Source: JBDNJM01 sp041687755 (GTDB lineage: Bacteria; Planctomycetota; UBA1135; GCA-002686595). From it: DNA of 44,647 bases. Every line of letters begins with the position of its first letter. Positions within the stretch are counted from its first letter, which is position 1. The translations under genes were made by a program, and so were the position numbers. The notes below the pieces were generated by a model that ran no database searches, was not told the DNA's origin, and saw nothing but the letters and a program-made list of their open reading frames with translations. The DNA lies in NCBI GenBank assembly GCA_041687755.1, contig JBDNJM010000121.1:1-44647 (forward strand), read 5' to 3'. Positions 25,437 through 34,263 of this stretch are shown one piece after another.

Positions 25437-26578
25437 ATGATGCTCTGGCCCGTTTGCTCCCTCTCCTTCCATCGCGCGAATCCTGGAGCGACCCGCTCCC
25501 CGCAGGTTCTGGGGGCCTTCGCGCTCGCGATGCTCGCCGCCTGCGGATCCGAGCCCGCCCCCGGGGTCTAGGAGCTGTCCGGCCTGGCCGGGTCCGAGCT
25601 GGAGCGTCTCGTGCTGACGGTCAGCGAAGACAAACCGCTCCGGCCGACGGCGTGGACGCGCAGCTGGCGGAGTCAGCCCACCGCGCCCTCGCCAGCCTGT
25701 TTGTTGACGGGGAGCTGACGACGGCTGGCAGCGGCACCCGCGGTGTGATGACCGAGGCCGATGCCAGCACTGCGGTCGCGGGCATCGCCGTGTGGGGCGT
25801 CGAGCCGAAGGCGCTGGAGGTCAAACGCGAGCGGTGGACCGAGCACATAGCTCGAGAGGATCTCGGCACGTGGTCCGAGGACAGACTCCTTCGCCGGCGG
25901 GGCGACACTGCGAAGACCGTGCTGAGCTCCGACTCAGGGAGCGGAAGCGTCCTCGAAGTGGAGCTCTACTGGGGGCAGGGTCGACTCACCCACAGGATCC
26001 TGGCCTTCGGTCGGCCGGAATCAGCGGGGCAGCGTGAACCCCTCAGCACCTACACGGACTTGAGGACATCGCCGAGCGCGGCGATCTTCATGGAGGGCGC
26101 GCTGATCCCCCCGTTGCGCCGCTCCATGCTCTGGCTCGAGCGACTCTCACTGCCTACGGATGGCGGTTGGGTGGAGCGCGGTGAGGACTTCGCGACCCTC
26201 GAATTGGAGGCCCAGAGCCCTGTGGTCGAGGAGCTGTTCCGAAGCGAAGCGCTCCACGGCGTGGGCCCGAAGCCCTTCTGGGGTCGGCATGCGCTCAAGC
26301 TCCTACGCTTCACGGTCCGGCGCGAGAGCGATGGCGCGCTCGTCGGCCGGGAGGAGCAAGTCTCCGTCGGGGGCGACACGCTCGCCTCGCTGGAGTGGAG
26401 GATCGCCGGCGCGAACGGCAGCCGTCCAGCAGTCAGCGTCATCGAGGAGCTGCGCTTGCCGAGCGGCCAGGTGTTCAGAAGCTCGACCGGGACCGTGAGC
26501 TGGGCTCCGCTCGCAGCAGATGAGGATCTAAGCTGGGTCGAGCGTTCGGGCGAGGTCTTGGAGGCCGTGGACTTCTAG
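25437..26578 (+). pseudogene. Lipoprotein gene, interrupted by nonsense and frameshift
   Basis: Starting at ATG 25437 the frame encodes a lipoprotein leader (VLGAFALAMLAAC, lipobox LAAC, then GSEPAPGV) but meets TAG at codon 45 (25569-25571). The same frame continues ELSGLAGSELERLVLTVSED for a further short stretch. A shift between the TAG and about 25645 then joins the long downstream frame, which runs to 26578 and encodes about 310 well-formed residues (SAHRALASLFVDGEL through VSWAPLAADEDLSW). The body is unrecognised: mixed alpha/beta, no catalytic motif. Read as one gene it would be about 380 residues. The lone downstream frame could be translated from an internal start but would lack the signal. 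Confidence 0.7.
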
Positions 26579-26603
26579 GCCCGAGTGCCAGGTCCCGCGC
26601 GTC

Positions 26604-29600
26604 TCATGGATTCGGCTCCGGCTCGCAGGGCCGAAGCTCGAGCCCGGCCGAGAAGTCGGTGCCGTCGATCGACGCCGGGTCGGCGGCGGCGGCCTGCACG
26701 TAGAGGCCGTTGCTGAACGCTCCCGGTGTCGTCGGCCACGTGAAGTTGAACCAGGCCTCGCCGGCGGCGTTGAACGCGATCGGGATGATCTTGTACGTCG
26801 CGGGGTCGACCAGCAGCAGGTGCCCATCGAGCAGCGTCAGCAGACCGGGGGCCTGGGCATAGACGAGCGCGCCGGCGCCGGCCTGGGTCGCGCCCGTGAC
26901 GCGCAGGGCCATCGGGAAGCCGGGCAGGGGCGAAGTGGCGCTGCTGAGCGTCAGGCCGAGGTCGCCCTGGCCGATGCCGTAGGGCTCGACCCCGCAGCCG
27001 GGTTCGAGCGGCGGGCCGCCCATGCGGAGCTCGGAGAAGGCCCCGAAGGCGGCCGCGTCGGCGGGCGTGCCGATGAGCCGCACCGCGCTCGCGGCGACGG
27101 GCTCGAACACCGCGGCGTGCTCGGCGTAGTCGAGCGACGAAGCGGGCAGGTACGGCGGCTTGATCACCTGCTGCACCACCTGCTGCCAGGGCCCCGTCGG
27201 GGCGCCGCGCCACTCGACGTGGAGCTGCTCCAAGCGGCCGCCGCCGTCGTGGGCCAGGCCCAGCTGGAAGGCGACGCGGTCGATCGTCTGGGGCACGTCC
27301 CATTCGATCCCGAACCAGTCATCCTCGGTCAGCGGCACCGAGGCGAAGCTGTCGAAAGTCGGCCAGAAGCTGGTCGAGCCGAGCACCCCGAAGGTTCCGT
27401 TAGTGAGCGTCGCGGGGTCGGGGTTCGCGGGTCCGGCCGTGAGGTCGTCTCCGGCTTCCAGCACCCGCGCGATGGGCGTTCCTGCCGGCGTAGCATCGGT
27501 GCTCTGGAAGATCAGCGCCGCGGTGGTCAGGGCGCGCGCGCGCAGCTCGGCGACGGTCGCGTAGCCCACGGTGCCGCTGGGCGCTCCGATCACGCGCAGG
27601 GCGTCGCCCCCGGCGGGATCGAATCGGAACCGGAAGCTAGAGAACGAAACCGGGTCCACGCCGGCCGTCGGATACGGCGGCTCGATGACGAGTCCTGACA
27701 CGGGCTGCCAGGCCCCATCGAGCAAGGTCTCCACGCGCGGATCGATCAGCGCGCCGCCCGCGGGCGTTACTTCGCCCAACGTCCAGGTGGCCTCGATGAA
27801 CGCGGAGTACAGCGTGGCCTCGTTGCGGTACTCGATCCCGAACCACTCTTCTGCGGCGGCCGGCTCCAACGTGGCCGTGGAGAACCAGGTCTGGGGATCG
27901 GGGGTCAGCGCGTCGGGCAGCACGGCGTCGCGCACGACCTCAAGATCGGGGTTGGTGACGCCGGTCGGGTCGAGCGTCAGGCCGTCCTCCACGACGCGCG
28001 CGATCGCCCCAAGAGTTTCCGCCATGTCCTGAGTCTGGCCGGCGGGGAAGACCCAGGCCGAATCGCGAGCTTCGAGCCCGGTGCCCGTCGTCCCGAGCAG
28101 CTCCGCCCGGAAGTAGAACAGGTCGTCGGAGTCGCCGTGGGCGTCCAGTTGGACCGCAGCGGACGGGCCCGCGGCGGTGAGGCTCGCGGGGTGGACGTGG
28201 CTGTTGTGGTGCAGGTCGATGGACCAGCTGAGCGGAAGCTCCGGTCCGGCGGGATCGAGGCCGAGGCCTTCGAGGGCCAGGGTTCCGGGAAGGTGCGGCT
28301 CGATGTGCGAGACGGGATCGAGGATCGTGACCTGGGGCGGGAGCGCGCCGACGACGACCAGCGCCTGGTCGGTGTCTTCGAGGCCGCCGGGATCGCCGAC
28401 CGTCACCGAGACGAGGTAGGTGCCGTCCCCCGTGTAGGTGTGCTGGACGGAGTCGCGGGTCGTGACCAGCGGGGGGCTGCCATCGGCAAACTCGAAGGTG
28501 AACTCGAGCGGCTGGCCGGTCGGATCGATGGAGCCGCTCGCGTCCAGGGTCACGTCCAGGGGCGCGAGGCCGGCGAGCGGCGCGAGCTCGAGTCGAGCCT
28601 CCGGGATGCCCAGCTTGAATACGAGCCGGCTGATCTCGGCGGGGGAGCCGTCGCCGGCGAGCTGGGCCAGGAACAGGTCGCCGCTGATGGGGTCGCGTTC
28701 GATATCGACGACCGCGTTCATGGCGTGCGCGAAGGCGTGCACGGCCACCAGGCTGCCGTCGGGCGCAATCTCAGCGCGGCGGATCTCGTCGCTGCCGAAG
28801 TCGGCGAAGAACAGGGAGTTGTCGTAGAGAGACGGATAGCCGCCCGCGGTGTAGAACGCGCCGCCTGTGGAGCAGCTGCCGACGAAGCCAGGAATCGGAT
28901 TGCCGTCAATGTCGAAATGGATGCCGGCGGGCAGGACCTGGTCGGGGCCTTCGCGGCGCCAGGCGAGGACCGGAGGCGTGACGACGCCCGCGGGGGCAGT
29001 GGTGCAGTCCGGGCAGGCGTGAGGGTTGGAGGCGAGCGGCGAGATGTCCTGGTGCGCGGCGTTCGGGAAGGGGCCCTCGAAGCAGGGCCAGCCGAAGTTC
29101 AGCCCCGGCGCATCCACGCGGTCGAGTTCCTCGTAGGCGACCTGGCCCACGTCGCCGATCCAGAGCCGGCCGGGGTTGCCCAGAGACGGGTCCGCGTCGC
29201 CGGTGCCCGGCTCGACCTCGAGCCGGAAGGGGTTGCGGAACCCGAGCCCGAAGATCTTCGAGGCGTTGCTGGTCAGGTCGCCGTCGAAGAATGGGTTGGA
29301 GGGCAGGCCTAGACCGGTCTCGGGATCGAGGCGCAGCAGCTTGCCGGACAAGGCCTCGAGGCTTTGCGCACGGAAGGCGCCGCAGTCCTGATTGGCGGGG
29401 TGCGGGCCGACCAGTCCGGTCACGGGGTGCGTCCAGTCGTCAAAGCCGGGATCGTCCTGACCGCCGCCGTCGGTGAAGTCGTAGTGGGCGCCGTCGCCGG
29501 CCGTCACCAGCAGCATCCCGTCGGCGCCGAAGGCAAGCGTGCCGGGACCATGGGAACTGTGCAGGCTGGCGATCCCGTCGGGCACGCTGCCGTCGGGGAG

Positions 29601-30074
29601 TCGCTCGCCGAGCAGGACCTGCCGCGAGGACAGGTCGGCTTCGACGCCGTGTTCGGAAGCGCCGCTGACCTGGTAACGCACCAAAGTCATCCACGAGTAC
29701 TCATCGTTCTCGTTCCAGGCGGTGTCGACGCCAAAGGTCGGAGCGCTCGTATAGAGCAGGTACATCCACGAGGTCGGTCCGCCGTCGGCCACAAAGCCCG
29801 GATGCAGCGCCAGCCCCAGCAGCCCGCGGTCGCCGGAATTGTTGACCTCGTCGCTGAGGTCGATCACCTGTGACATTTCGTCAAAGGGCGGCTCGCTCGC
29901 GAACACGCGACCGATCCGGTCAGCGATGTACAGGTAACCGTCCGGGTCGAAGCGCATGCCGACGGGGATGCTCACGTTCTGGAAGACGTGGACGATCTCG
30001 AAATCGTTCGGCAGCACCGCCGAGTCGTGGGGGCCGAGGAGGGCGGTCAGGCTGATCAGGAACGGGGCGAACAT
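26604..30074 (-). CDS. Secreted glucose/sorbosone dehydrogenase-like protein with PKD and discoidin-like domains
   Basis: 1156 residues. A short hydrophobic leader (MFAPFLISLTALLGP) is followed by a GSDH-type beta-propeller at about 25-485 (VGMRFDPDGYLYIADRIGRV, GDRGLLGLALHPGF, SSHGPGTLAFGADGMLLVTA, GFRNPFRLEVEPGTGDADPS). A PKD domain occupies about 490-577 (LDVTLDASGSIDPTG...GTYLVSVTVGD). Two tandem discoidin-like modules (about 640-1010) both carry W.F...EEWFGIE and IKPPYP-like motifs, and a final C-terminal beta-rich module follows. GSDH domains use PQQ; whether the key residues are kept was not checked. The likely role is extracellular or surface sugar or aldose oxidation, or structural binding. 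Confidence 0.85.
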   Translation of the reverse strand: MFAPFLISLTALLGPHDSAVLPNDFEIVHVFQNVSIPVGMRFDPDGYLYIADRIGRVFASEPPFDEMSQVIDLSDEVNNSGDRGLLGLALHPGFVADGGPTSWMYLLYTSAPTFGVDTAWNENDEYSWMTLVRYQVSGASEHGVEADLSSRQVLLGERLPDGSVPDGIASLHSSHGPGTLAFGADGMLLVTAGDGAHYDFTDGGGQDDPGFDDWTHPVTGLVGPHPANQDCGAFRAQSLEALSGKLLRLDPETGLGLPSNPFFDGDLTSNASKIFGLGFRNPFRLEVEPGTGDADPSLGNPGRLWIGDVGQVAYEELDRVDAPGLNFGWPCFEGPFPNAAHQDISPLASNPHACPDCTTAPAGVVTPPVLAWRREGPDQVLPAGIHFDIDGNPIPGFVGSCSTGGAFYTAGGYPSLYDNSLFFADFGSDEIRRAEIAPDGSLVAVHAFAHAMNAVVDIERDPISGDLFLAQLAGDGSPAEISRLVFKLGIPEARLELAPLAGLAPLDVTLDASGSIDPTGQPLEFTFEFADGSPPLVTTRDSVQHTYTGDGTYLVSVTVGDPGGLEDTDQALVVVGALPPQVTILDPVSHIEPHLPGTLALEGLGLDPAGPELPLSWSIDLHHNSHVHPASLTAAGPSAAVQLDAHGDSDDLFYFRAELLGTTGTGLEARDSAWVFPAGQTQDMAETLGAIARVVEDGLTLDPTGVTNPDLEVVRDAVLPDALTPDPQTWFSTATLEPAAAEEWFGIEYRNEATLYSAFIEATWTLGEVTPAGGALIDPRVETLLDGAWQPVSGLVIEPPYPTAGVDPVSFSSFRFRFDPAGGDALRVIGAPSGTVGYATVAELRARALTTAALIFQSTDATPAGTPIARVLEAGDDLTAGPANPDPATLTNGTFGVLGSTSFWPTFDSFASVPLTEDDWFGIEWDVPQTIDRVAFQLGLAHDGGGRLEQLHVEWRGAPTGPWQQVVQQVIKPPYLPASSLDYAEHAAVFEPVAASAVRLIGTPADAAAFGAFSELRMGGPPLEPGCGVEPYGIGQGDLGLTLSSATSPLPGFPMALRVTGATQAGAGALVYAQAPGLLTLLDGHLLLVDPATYKIIPIAFNAAGEAWFNFTWPTTPGAFSNGLYVQAAAADPASIDGTDFSAGLELRPCEPEPNP

Positions 30075-30177
30075 GGCCCCAACCTAGCTCAGGGTGAGAA
30101 ATCGGGCATCGTTGGAGCTGCGGCGAGGCTCAGCTGCGGTCCGGGGGGCTACTCTAGGGAGGTACGAAACGCACCCC

Positions 30178-30567
30178 ATGGCCAAGTCCAAGCCCGAACC
30201 GCCCTCCTGGGGCAACATCAGCCCGCGCCACTGGTCCAAGGCTCGTTCGGACATGAACAAGGAGACGCTTGAGTACCTGCGCGAGCGCAGCCGAGCTCCG
30301 GGCGTGGAGGACGGCGGCAGCCACCGCAACTCGTACTGCATGGAGTGCAACGGCGTGCTGCCCCTCGAGTACGACAGCCGGGTTCCGGGAGAGCGCGAGA
30401 CGCCCGACGAGTGCCCGCACTGCGGGGTGAAAATCGAGGGCCGGGTTCAGGCGATGTTCAACTGGGTCGAAATCGATCAGGTGCACGGCAGCGACGCCAA
30501 GGTGATTCTGCCGCTGTTGGCAGCACTCGTGGTTGGCGCCGGTGCGCTGCTGTGGTGGCTGCTCTAG
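30178..30567 (+). CDS. Zinc-ribbon protein with C-terminal membrane anchor
   Basis: 129 residues. A basic N-terminus is followed by a zinc-binding pair, YCMECNGVLPLEYDS and DECPHCGVKIE (about residues 58-88). The only hydrophobic segment is at the very end (ILPLLAALVVGAGALLWWLL), so it is probably tail-anchored in the inner membrane with the zinc ribbon in the cytoplasm. I do not recognise the family. Start ATG at 30178; about 28 extra residues upstream in frame are rejected as unlike protein. Confidence 0.7.
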   Translation: MAKSKPEPPSWGNISPRHWSKARSDMNKETLEYLRERSRAPGVEDGGSHRNSYCMECNGVLPLEYDSRVPGERETPDECPHCGVKIEGRVQAMFNWVEIDQVHGSDAKVILPLLAALVVGAGALLWWLL

Positions 30568-30611
30568 GCCGGCCCTGACCGCTGACCGCTGATCCGGGCG
30601 GGGGCCGCGCA

Positions 30612-30633
30612 GGCGCAGAGGACTCGCTGCGCC
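30612..30633. terminator. Possible bidirectional hairpin between convergent genes
   Basis: GGCGCAG (30612-30618) pairs with CTGCGCC (30627-30633), 7 bp with an 8-base loop. It lies between convergent genes ending at 30567 and 30662 but has no T run, so its termination function is uncertain. Confidence 0.35.
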
Positions 30634-30661
30634 GCCATACGAGTGGGGCGCCGTGAGTGCG

Positions 30662-31153
30662 TCAATCGTCGTCGCCGATTACGATCCGGTCGATGTCGGC
30701 GCCGAGTCCCTCGGGCTGCAGGTACGCGCGCTCGAAGCGCAGCAGGTTGTCCTGGTAGTCGAATTGGAGCTGCAGCGACGGCACGCGCTGCTGGCTGCTG
30801 GCGTAGGTGATCGAGGCGGAAGGGCCACTGTCGATGGGCGAGCTGACCTGAACGCTGTAGCCTGCGTCCTTGAACCAGATCCAGGAGCACAGATAGCCGG
30901 TCTCAGGATCGTCATTGGCGAGCTGCTGCACCAGGTTGGGTGCCCCGAGCAGGTCGATGCATTGCTGGAGGTTCAGCCCGGGAACGAGGAGTTCGACGGC
31001 GGCGCTCGCCGGCGGGCGTTGCACGAGGATGCGCGTGTACCGCAGCTCGCCGCAGCCGGTCAGAGCGGCCAGGGTTAAGCCCAGTGCACTCCACGCCACG
31101 CCCTTCGGGGCCACGTCCTTCAGCGCTTTCCGTGCAGTGCGCTTACTCGACAC
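30662..31153 (-). CDS. Small lipoprotein, BamE-like fold possible
   Basis: 163 residues. The leader runs through VAWSALGLTLAALTGC to a lipobox (LTGC), followed by the mature region RYTRILVQRPPASAAVELLV. The stretch GLNLQQCIDLLGAPNLVQQL resembles the conserved start of SmpA/OmlA-type (BamE) domains, which have the pattern G-x-x-x-x-x-x-x-L-L-G-x-P. GTG start, overlapping the end of the upstream lipoprotein gene by 11 bases. Its pattern resembles the neighbouring 31143-31541 protein, so the two may be duplicates. Identity beyond lipoprotein is inferred. Confidence 0.62.
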   Translation of the reverse strand: MSSKRTARKALKDVAPKGVAWSALGLTLAALTGCGELRYTRILVQRPPASAAVELLVPGLNLQQCIDLLGAPNLVQQLANDDPETGYLCSWIWFKDAGYSVQVSSPIDSGPSASITYASSQQRVPSLQLQFDYQDNLLRFERAYLQPEGLGADIDRIVIGDDD

Positions 31154-31541
31154 GCTGGAAGGGCAGCTTGTAGCGCGTGCCGTCGGACTCGAAGCTGGTG
31201 GCGAGATGCGTCAGTCGGTCTTCCTCGTCGAAGAAGGCCCACACGCGATCGGTGCGCGTGTCCTCGTTGATCATGGTCAGCACGATCAGTGAAAGGCCCG
31301 CGCGCTTGGTCTGGGCGTACTCGTAGCGGTAGGCGGAGCGATTGCCGATTTCGACGACCTGCTGGGGCGCGCCCAGAATGGCCACGACCTCTGCGGCGGG
31401 CGTTCCGGGCGGGAGGTTCACCTCCCGGGCGGCTTCGACGGGTTCATTAACGCGCGTGCGCGCGAAGAAGCAGGCGGGCAGCAGGAGCAGGCCGAGCAGC
31501 GCGGCGCTGGCGCAGGCGGGGACGGGACGGGGCTTGGTCAT
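31143..31541 (-). CDS. Small lipoprotein, BamE/SmpA-like
   Basis: 132 residues from ATG 31541 (an upstream in-frame ATG at 31571 exists but adds an unlikely extension). The leader is CASAALLGLLLLPAC, with the lipid-anchored Cys in LLPAC. The mature domain shows LPPGTPAAEVVAILGAPQQV and RSAYRYEYAQTKRAGLSLIV, the classical LLG-P turn and beta strand of BamE-like domains, which is an outer-membrane assembly or scaffold fold. It lies 40 bases after the radical SAM gene on the same strand and is followed directly by a second lipoprotein of similar pattern. Confidence 0.62.
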   Translation of the reverse strand: MTKPRPVPACASAALLGLLLLPACFFARTRVNEPVEAAREVNLPPGTPAAEVVAILGAPQQVVEIGNRSAYRYEYAQTKRAGLSLIVLTMINEDTRTDRVWAFFDEEDRLTHLATSFESDGTRYKLPFQRVE

Positions 31542-31580
31542 GGGGCGAGCGTAGGACATGCGGGCTCCCATTCCTCGCCG

Positions 31581-32627
31581 TCAACTCAGGTCATCGAACA
31601 GCCCTGCCTGGATTTGGGTCGGCGGCGGCGGGGCGTCAGGGAGGCGCGGGCGCGAGGCCTCGCCGAGCCCCAGGCCGTGGCGCCGGGCGGAGATCTTCAG
31701 GAGATCTTCAAGGGCCTGCCAGCGCGGACCGAGACCGGCCATCCGGTTGCCGAAGCGGCTCTCCTGGAGCTGTCCCGCGCGCAGCTCTTCCAGGGCGCTA
31801 CGGACCGCCTTCGCTCGACCGGGCAGGGCGGCGGTGAGCCGCTCGAAGAACACGGCCTCGACGCTTCCGGGCAGCCGCAGGAGCGTGGCGAACACGTCCC
31901 CCGCGCCGGCCGCGGCCGCGCGCTCGACAAGTTCGGGAATGGCGCCCTCGTCCAAGCCGGGAATCAGGGGCGAGAGCGAGAGCCCGGTGGGCACGCCCGC
32001 CTCCGACAGCGCCGCCATCGTTTCGAATCGCTTCGCGGGCGTCGGTGCGCCTGGCTCGAGGGCTCGGGCGAGGTCCGGGTCCCGGAACGGGATACTGACG
32101 TGGACCACCGCGCCGGGGCCCTCGGCGAGCCGCGTCAGAAGGTCAAGGTCGCGGCGCACGAGTGCGGCCTTGGTGATCACGGCGACCGGCGTGCGGAAGT
32201 CGAGGCAGGCCTGCAGCAGCCCGCGGGTCAGCTCGTAGCTGGCCTCGAGGGGCTGGTACGGGTCGGTGTTGCCCGAGATGGCGACGACCTCGCGCCGCCA
32301 GGAGCGCTTTGCGAATTCAGCGCGCAGGACCTCGGGGGCGTCGCGCTTCACGACGATGCGCGTGTCGAAGTCGGTCCCGGCGCCGAAGCCCAGCCGCTCG
32401 TGGGTCGGGCGCGCGTAGCAGTAGGCGCAGGCGTGCTGGCAGCCGCGGTAGGCGTTCACGCTGTAGCGAAACGGGATGTCGGGGCTGTCGTTGCGGCTCA
32501 GCATCGACCGCGGGTGCTCCTCGCTCACCTCGACCGCCAGCTCGGGCGCGGGCCCGAGCCATTCGACTCGGGTCCGCTCCCAGGGGTTCGGAGGATTGGC
32601 GACGCGTCGCAGCCGGCCCGCGTTCAC
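31581..32627 (-). CDS. PA0069-family radical SAM protein
   Basis: 348 residues, GTG start overlapping the stop of the cupin-like gene as GTGA. The radical SAM cluster motif is CQHACAYCYARPTHERLGFG (CxxxCxYC) with a following VISGNTDPYQPLE-type SAM region (actual VAISGNTDPYQPLEASYELT). The overall match is to the PA0069 / Rv2578c group, which lacks known substrates and is distinct from spore photoproduct lyase though often confused with it. It is part of a three- to four-gene leftward unit with the DUF4863-like gene upstream and two lipoproteins downstream. Confidence 0.87.
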   Translation of the reverse strand: MNAGRLRRVANPPNPWERTRVEWLGPAPELAVEVSEEHPRSMLSRNDSPDIPFRYSVNAYRGCQHACAYCYARPTHERLGFGAGTDFDTRIVVKRDAPEVLRAEFAKRSWRREVVAISGNTDPYQPLEASYELTRGLLQACLDFRTPVAVITKAALVRRDLDLLTRLAEGPGAVVHVSIPFRDPDLARALEPGAPTPAKRFETMAALSEAGVPTGLSLSPLIPGLDEGAIPELVERAAAAGAGDVFATLLRLPGSVEAVFFERLTAALPGRAKAVRSALEELRAGQLQESRFGNRMAGLGPRWQALEDLLKISARRHGLGLGEASRPRLPDAPPPPTQIQAGLFDDLS

Positions 32628-33076
32628 CCGAGGAACTCCATCGCGCCGGTGGGCAGCAGGTAGACGATCAGCATCGTTCCGCCGGCCACCGTGGGGACGT
32701 GCACGGAGTCCGGGCCGTAGACGACCCAGCCTGGCGGGCGGCCGTCGAAGGTCGGCTCGCCGTCCAGGGCGATGCAGTAGTCCAACTCGCCGGCGGGGTG
32801 GCGGTGGCGGGGGCCGGGCCCGTTCATGACGACGACGTCGATCGAGTAGTCGTCGCTCTCGGGCGTCGCCTTCGAGACGCGCCCGAACTTGACGGGCAGT
32901 TCCCCGCGGTTGGCGATCTCGCCCTGCTCGTACAGGCGTTGCAGTTCGGCCACCATTTCCGCTGCGGCGGGGGAGGTGGGGTCGAAGCGCTCGCGGAGGC
33001 GGGCCTCTGCGGCTGCCGGATCGCTGAGGTCGATGCCGTTGGCGGCGTCCAGGAGGGGGCGGAAGGTCTGGAGCAT
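32624..33076 (-). CDS. DUF4863-like cupin protein (4-hydroxylaminobenzoate lyase-like)
   Basis: 150 residues from the ATG at 33076; a longer frame begins at 33121 but is Pro/Arg-rich. The second half has the cupin-like pattern VVVMNGPGPRHRHPAGELDY with a pair of His and an acidic residue, then GEPTFDGRPPGWVVYGPDSV and HVPTVAGGTMLIVYLLPTG. This is the pattern I recall for DUF4863, whose characterised member is 4-hydroxylaminobenzoate lyase. The assignment is from memory of the pattern, not from a search. It overlaps the radical SAM gene (GTGA). Confidence 0.6.
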   Translation of the reverse strand: MLQTFRPLLDAANGIDLSDPAAAEARLRERFDPTSPAAAEMVAELQRLYEQGEIANRGELPVKFGRVSKATPESDDYSIDVVVMNGPGPRHRHPAGELDYCIALDGEPTFDGRPPGWVVYGPDSVHVPTVAGGTMLIVYLLPTGAMEFLG

Positions 33077-33180
33077 GGATCGGGGGGGTCGGGGGCCCGG
33101 AGGAACAGAAGAGCGCCCCAACCGAAGGGGGCCGGTCGGGCAGGGCCGGTAAAGCAGGGGCGGGGCGGGCGCAGTCGGGG

Positions 33181-33208
33181 TTGGAAGGCCTGAGCCCCTT
33201 TCTATAGC
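33181..33208 (+). promoter_or_regulatory. Candidate sigma70-type promoter for the DUF3825/GT-C operon
   Basis: TTGGAA (33181-33186), a 16-base spacer and TATAGC (33203-33208) match the -35/-10 consensus (TTGACA, TATAAT) at eight of twelve positions. It is about 105 bases before the start of the gene at 33313, in an otherwise GC-rich stretch. It is one of the few recognisable promoter-like sites in the window. Confidence 0.45.
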
Positions 33209-33312
33209 CTGCCCACGCCGGGGCCCTCAGTGTCCGGGCACTTCTATCTCGTTACGTACCTATTTTCGAACCCGACTCGAGCCGTAGGCCTGTTCGCCTG
33301 CGGAACCCCGCG

Positions 33313-34263
33313 ATGAGCGACACCCCCACGCCTGCCCTGGAGCCGCGCCGCACGCCCGAGCGGGCCCCGGCCCCTGCTCACCCGCCCGCCGTCGCGGTCC
33401 CCGTTGAGGGCGCCGTCGAGGACGCCGGTCGCCAGCCGACCGCCGCGCAGCTCCTGGCCGGGTTCGGCGAGGCCGACTTCTCCGTGCAGTCGCTGTTCCG
33501 GTTCGTGTTCATTCCGGCCGGCCGCCTGGGCTTCCTGAAAGAGCTCGCCCGGGACGAGGACTGGGGCGACAAGGAGTTCGTGCTCCTGCGCTACCTCGCG
33601 CTGCACCTGCCGCTGGAAATCGAGCAGGGTCGTTTCGAGTGGAACGACGAGCAGCTCGTGTTGGCCGCCGGAGAGCTGACGACCGTCGGCGGGGCGCCGA
33701 TCTACGTGGGGCTCGTGCGCAACTCGAATCCCCAGGACAACCCCTGGGTGATGAACTGGGTCGGCGAGCGGCCGAGCACGTCGGAGCCGCCGGAGCCCGC
33801 GGAGCTGGGCGCCTGGCCCGCGCTCGATCCAGGTGCCGAGGTCGTGTGCTCATTCGACCTCGCGGACGCGGATCGCCGCACGCGCTTGGCGGACGCGGAC
33901 GGCGCGGGTCCGATCGCTCAGGTCAGCGCCCTGTGCGGTGCCGTGTCCTGGGCCCTGCACCGCAGGTTGGCGGTGCGCCAGCTGCACGCCGGCACGCGCG
34001 GCTACTTCGTGCCGGTGTACCTTAGCCAGCGCGAGGACCTGACCCTCGCCCCGGATCACGTCGCCCCGATCGTGTGCCAGTCGCGGCGGGTGATCGTTCG
34101 CGAGCTGCTGGGCAGCCACGTGGCGTACCCGCCGGCGCGCGCGATCGTCGAGCGCTGGGAGCAGCTGCCGACCTGGCTCATCGAGAGCTGGGACTCGGCA
34201 ATGGAGGCGGCGTCCGGCGCAAAATCCACGACCACGGACGCCTCGGAGGGCGTTGAGGCGTGA
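33313..34263 (+). CDS. DUF3825-like protein
   Basis: 316 residues. After a Pro/Ala-rich N-terminus (about 1-40), the order of motifs fits DUF3825. These are an early Leu/Glu block with LARDEDWGDKEFVLLRYLAL, a middle region FEWNDEQLVLAAGELTTVGG with IYVGLVRNSNPQDNPWVMNW, and a later block GYFVPVYLSQREDLTLAPDH, then CQSRRVIVRELLGSHVAYPP and a final WEQLPTWL. DUF3825 proteins have no firm function; some occur in nucleic-acid-linked or defence-like contexts. It overlaps the following GT-C-like gene by four bases (GTGA), so they are coupled. Confidence 0.68.
   Translation: MSDTPTPALEPRRTPERAPAPAHPPAVAVPVEGAVEDAGRQPTAAQLLAGFGEADFSVQSLFRFVFIPAGRLGFLKELARDEDWGDKEFVLLRYLALHLPLEIEQGRFEWNDEQLVLAAGELTTVGGAPIYVGLVRNSNPQDNPWVMNWVGERPSTSEPPEPAELGAWPALDPGAEVVCSFDLADADRRTRLADADGAGPIAQVSALCGAVSWALHRRLAVRQLHAGTRGYFVPVYLSQREDLTLAPDHVAPIVCQSRRVIVRELLGSHVAYPPARAIVERWEQLPTWLIESWDSAMEAASGAKSTTTDASEGVEA

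Noticed and set aside
33262..33280. A T-loop-like TTCGAACCC string suggesting a tRNA
   Set aside because: No acceptor, D or anticodon stems can be formed around it on either strand.
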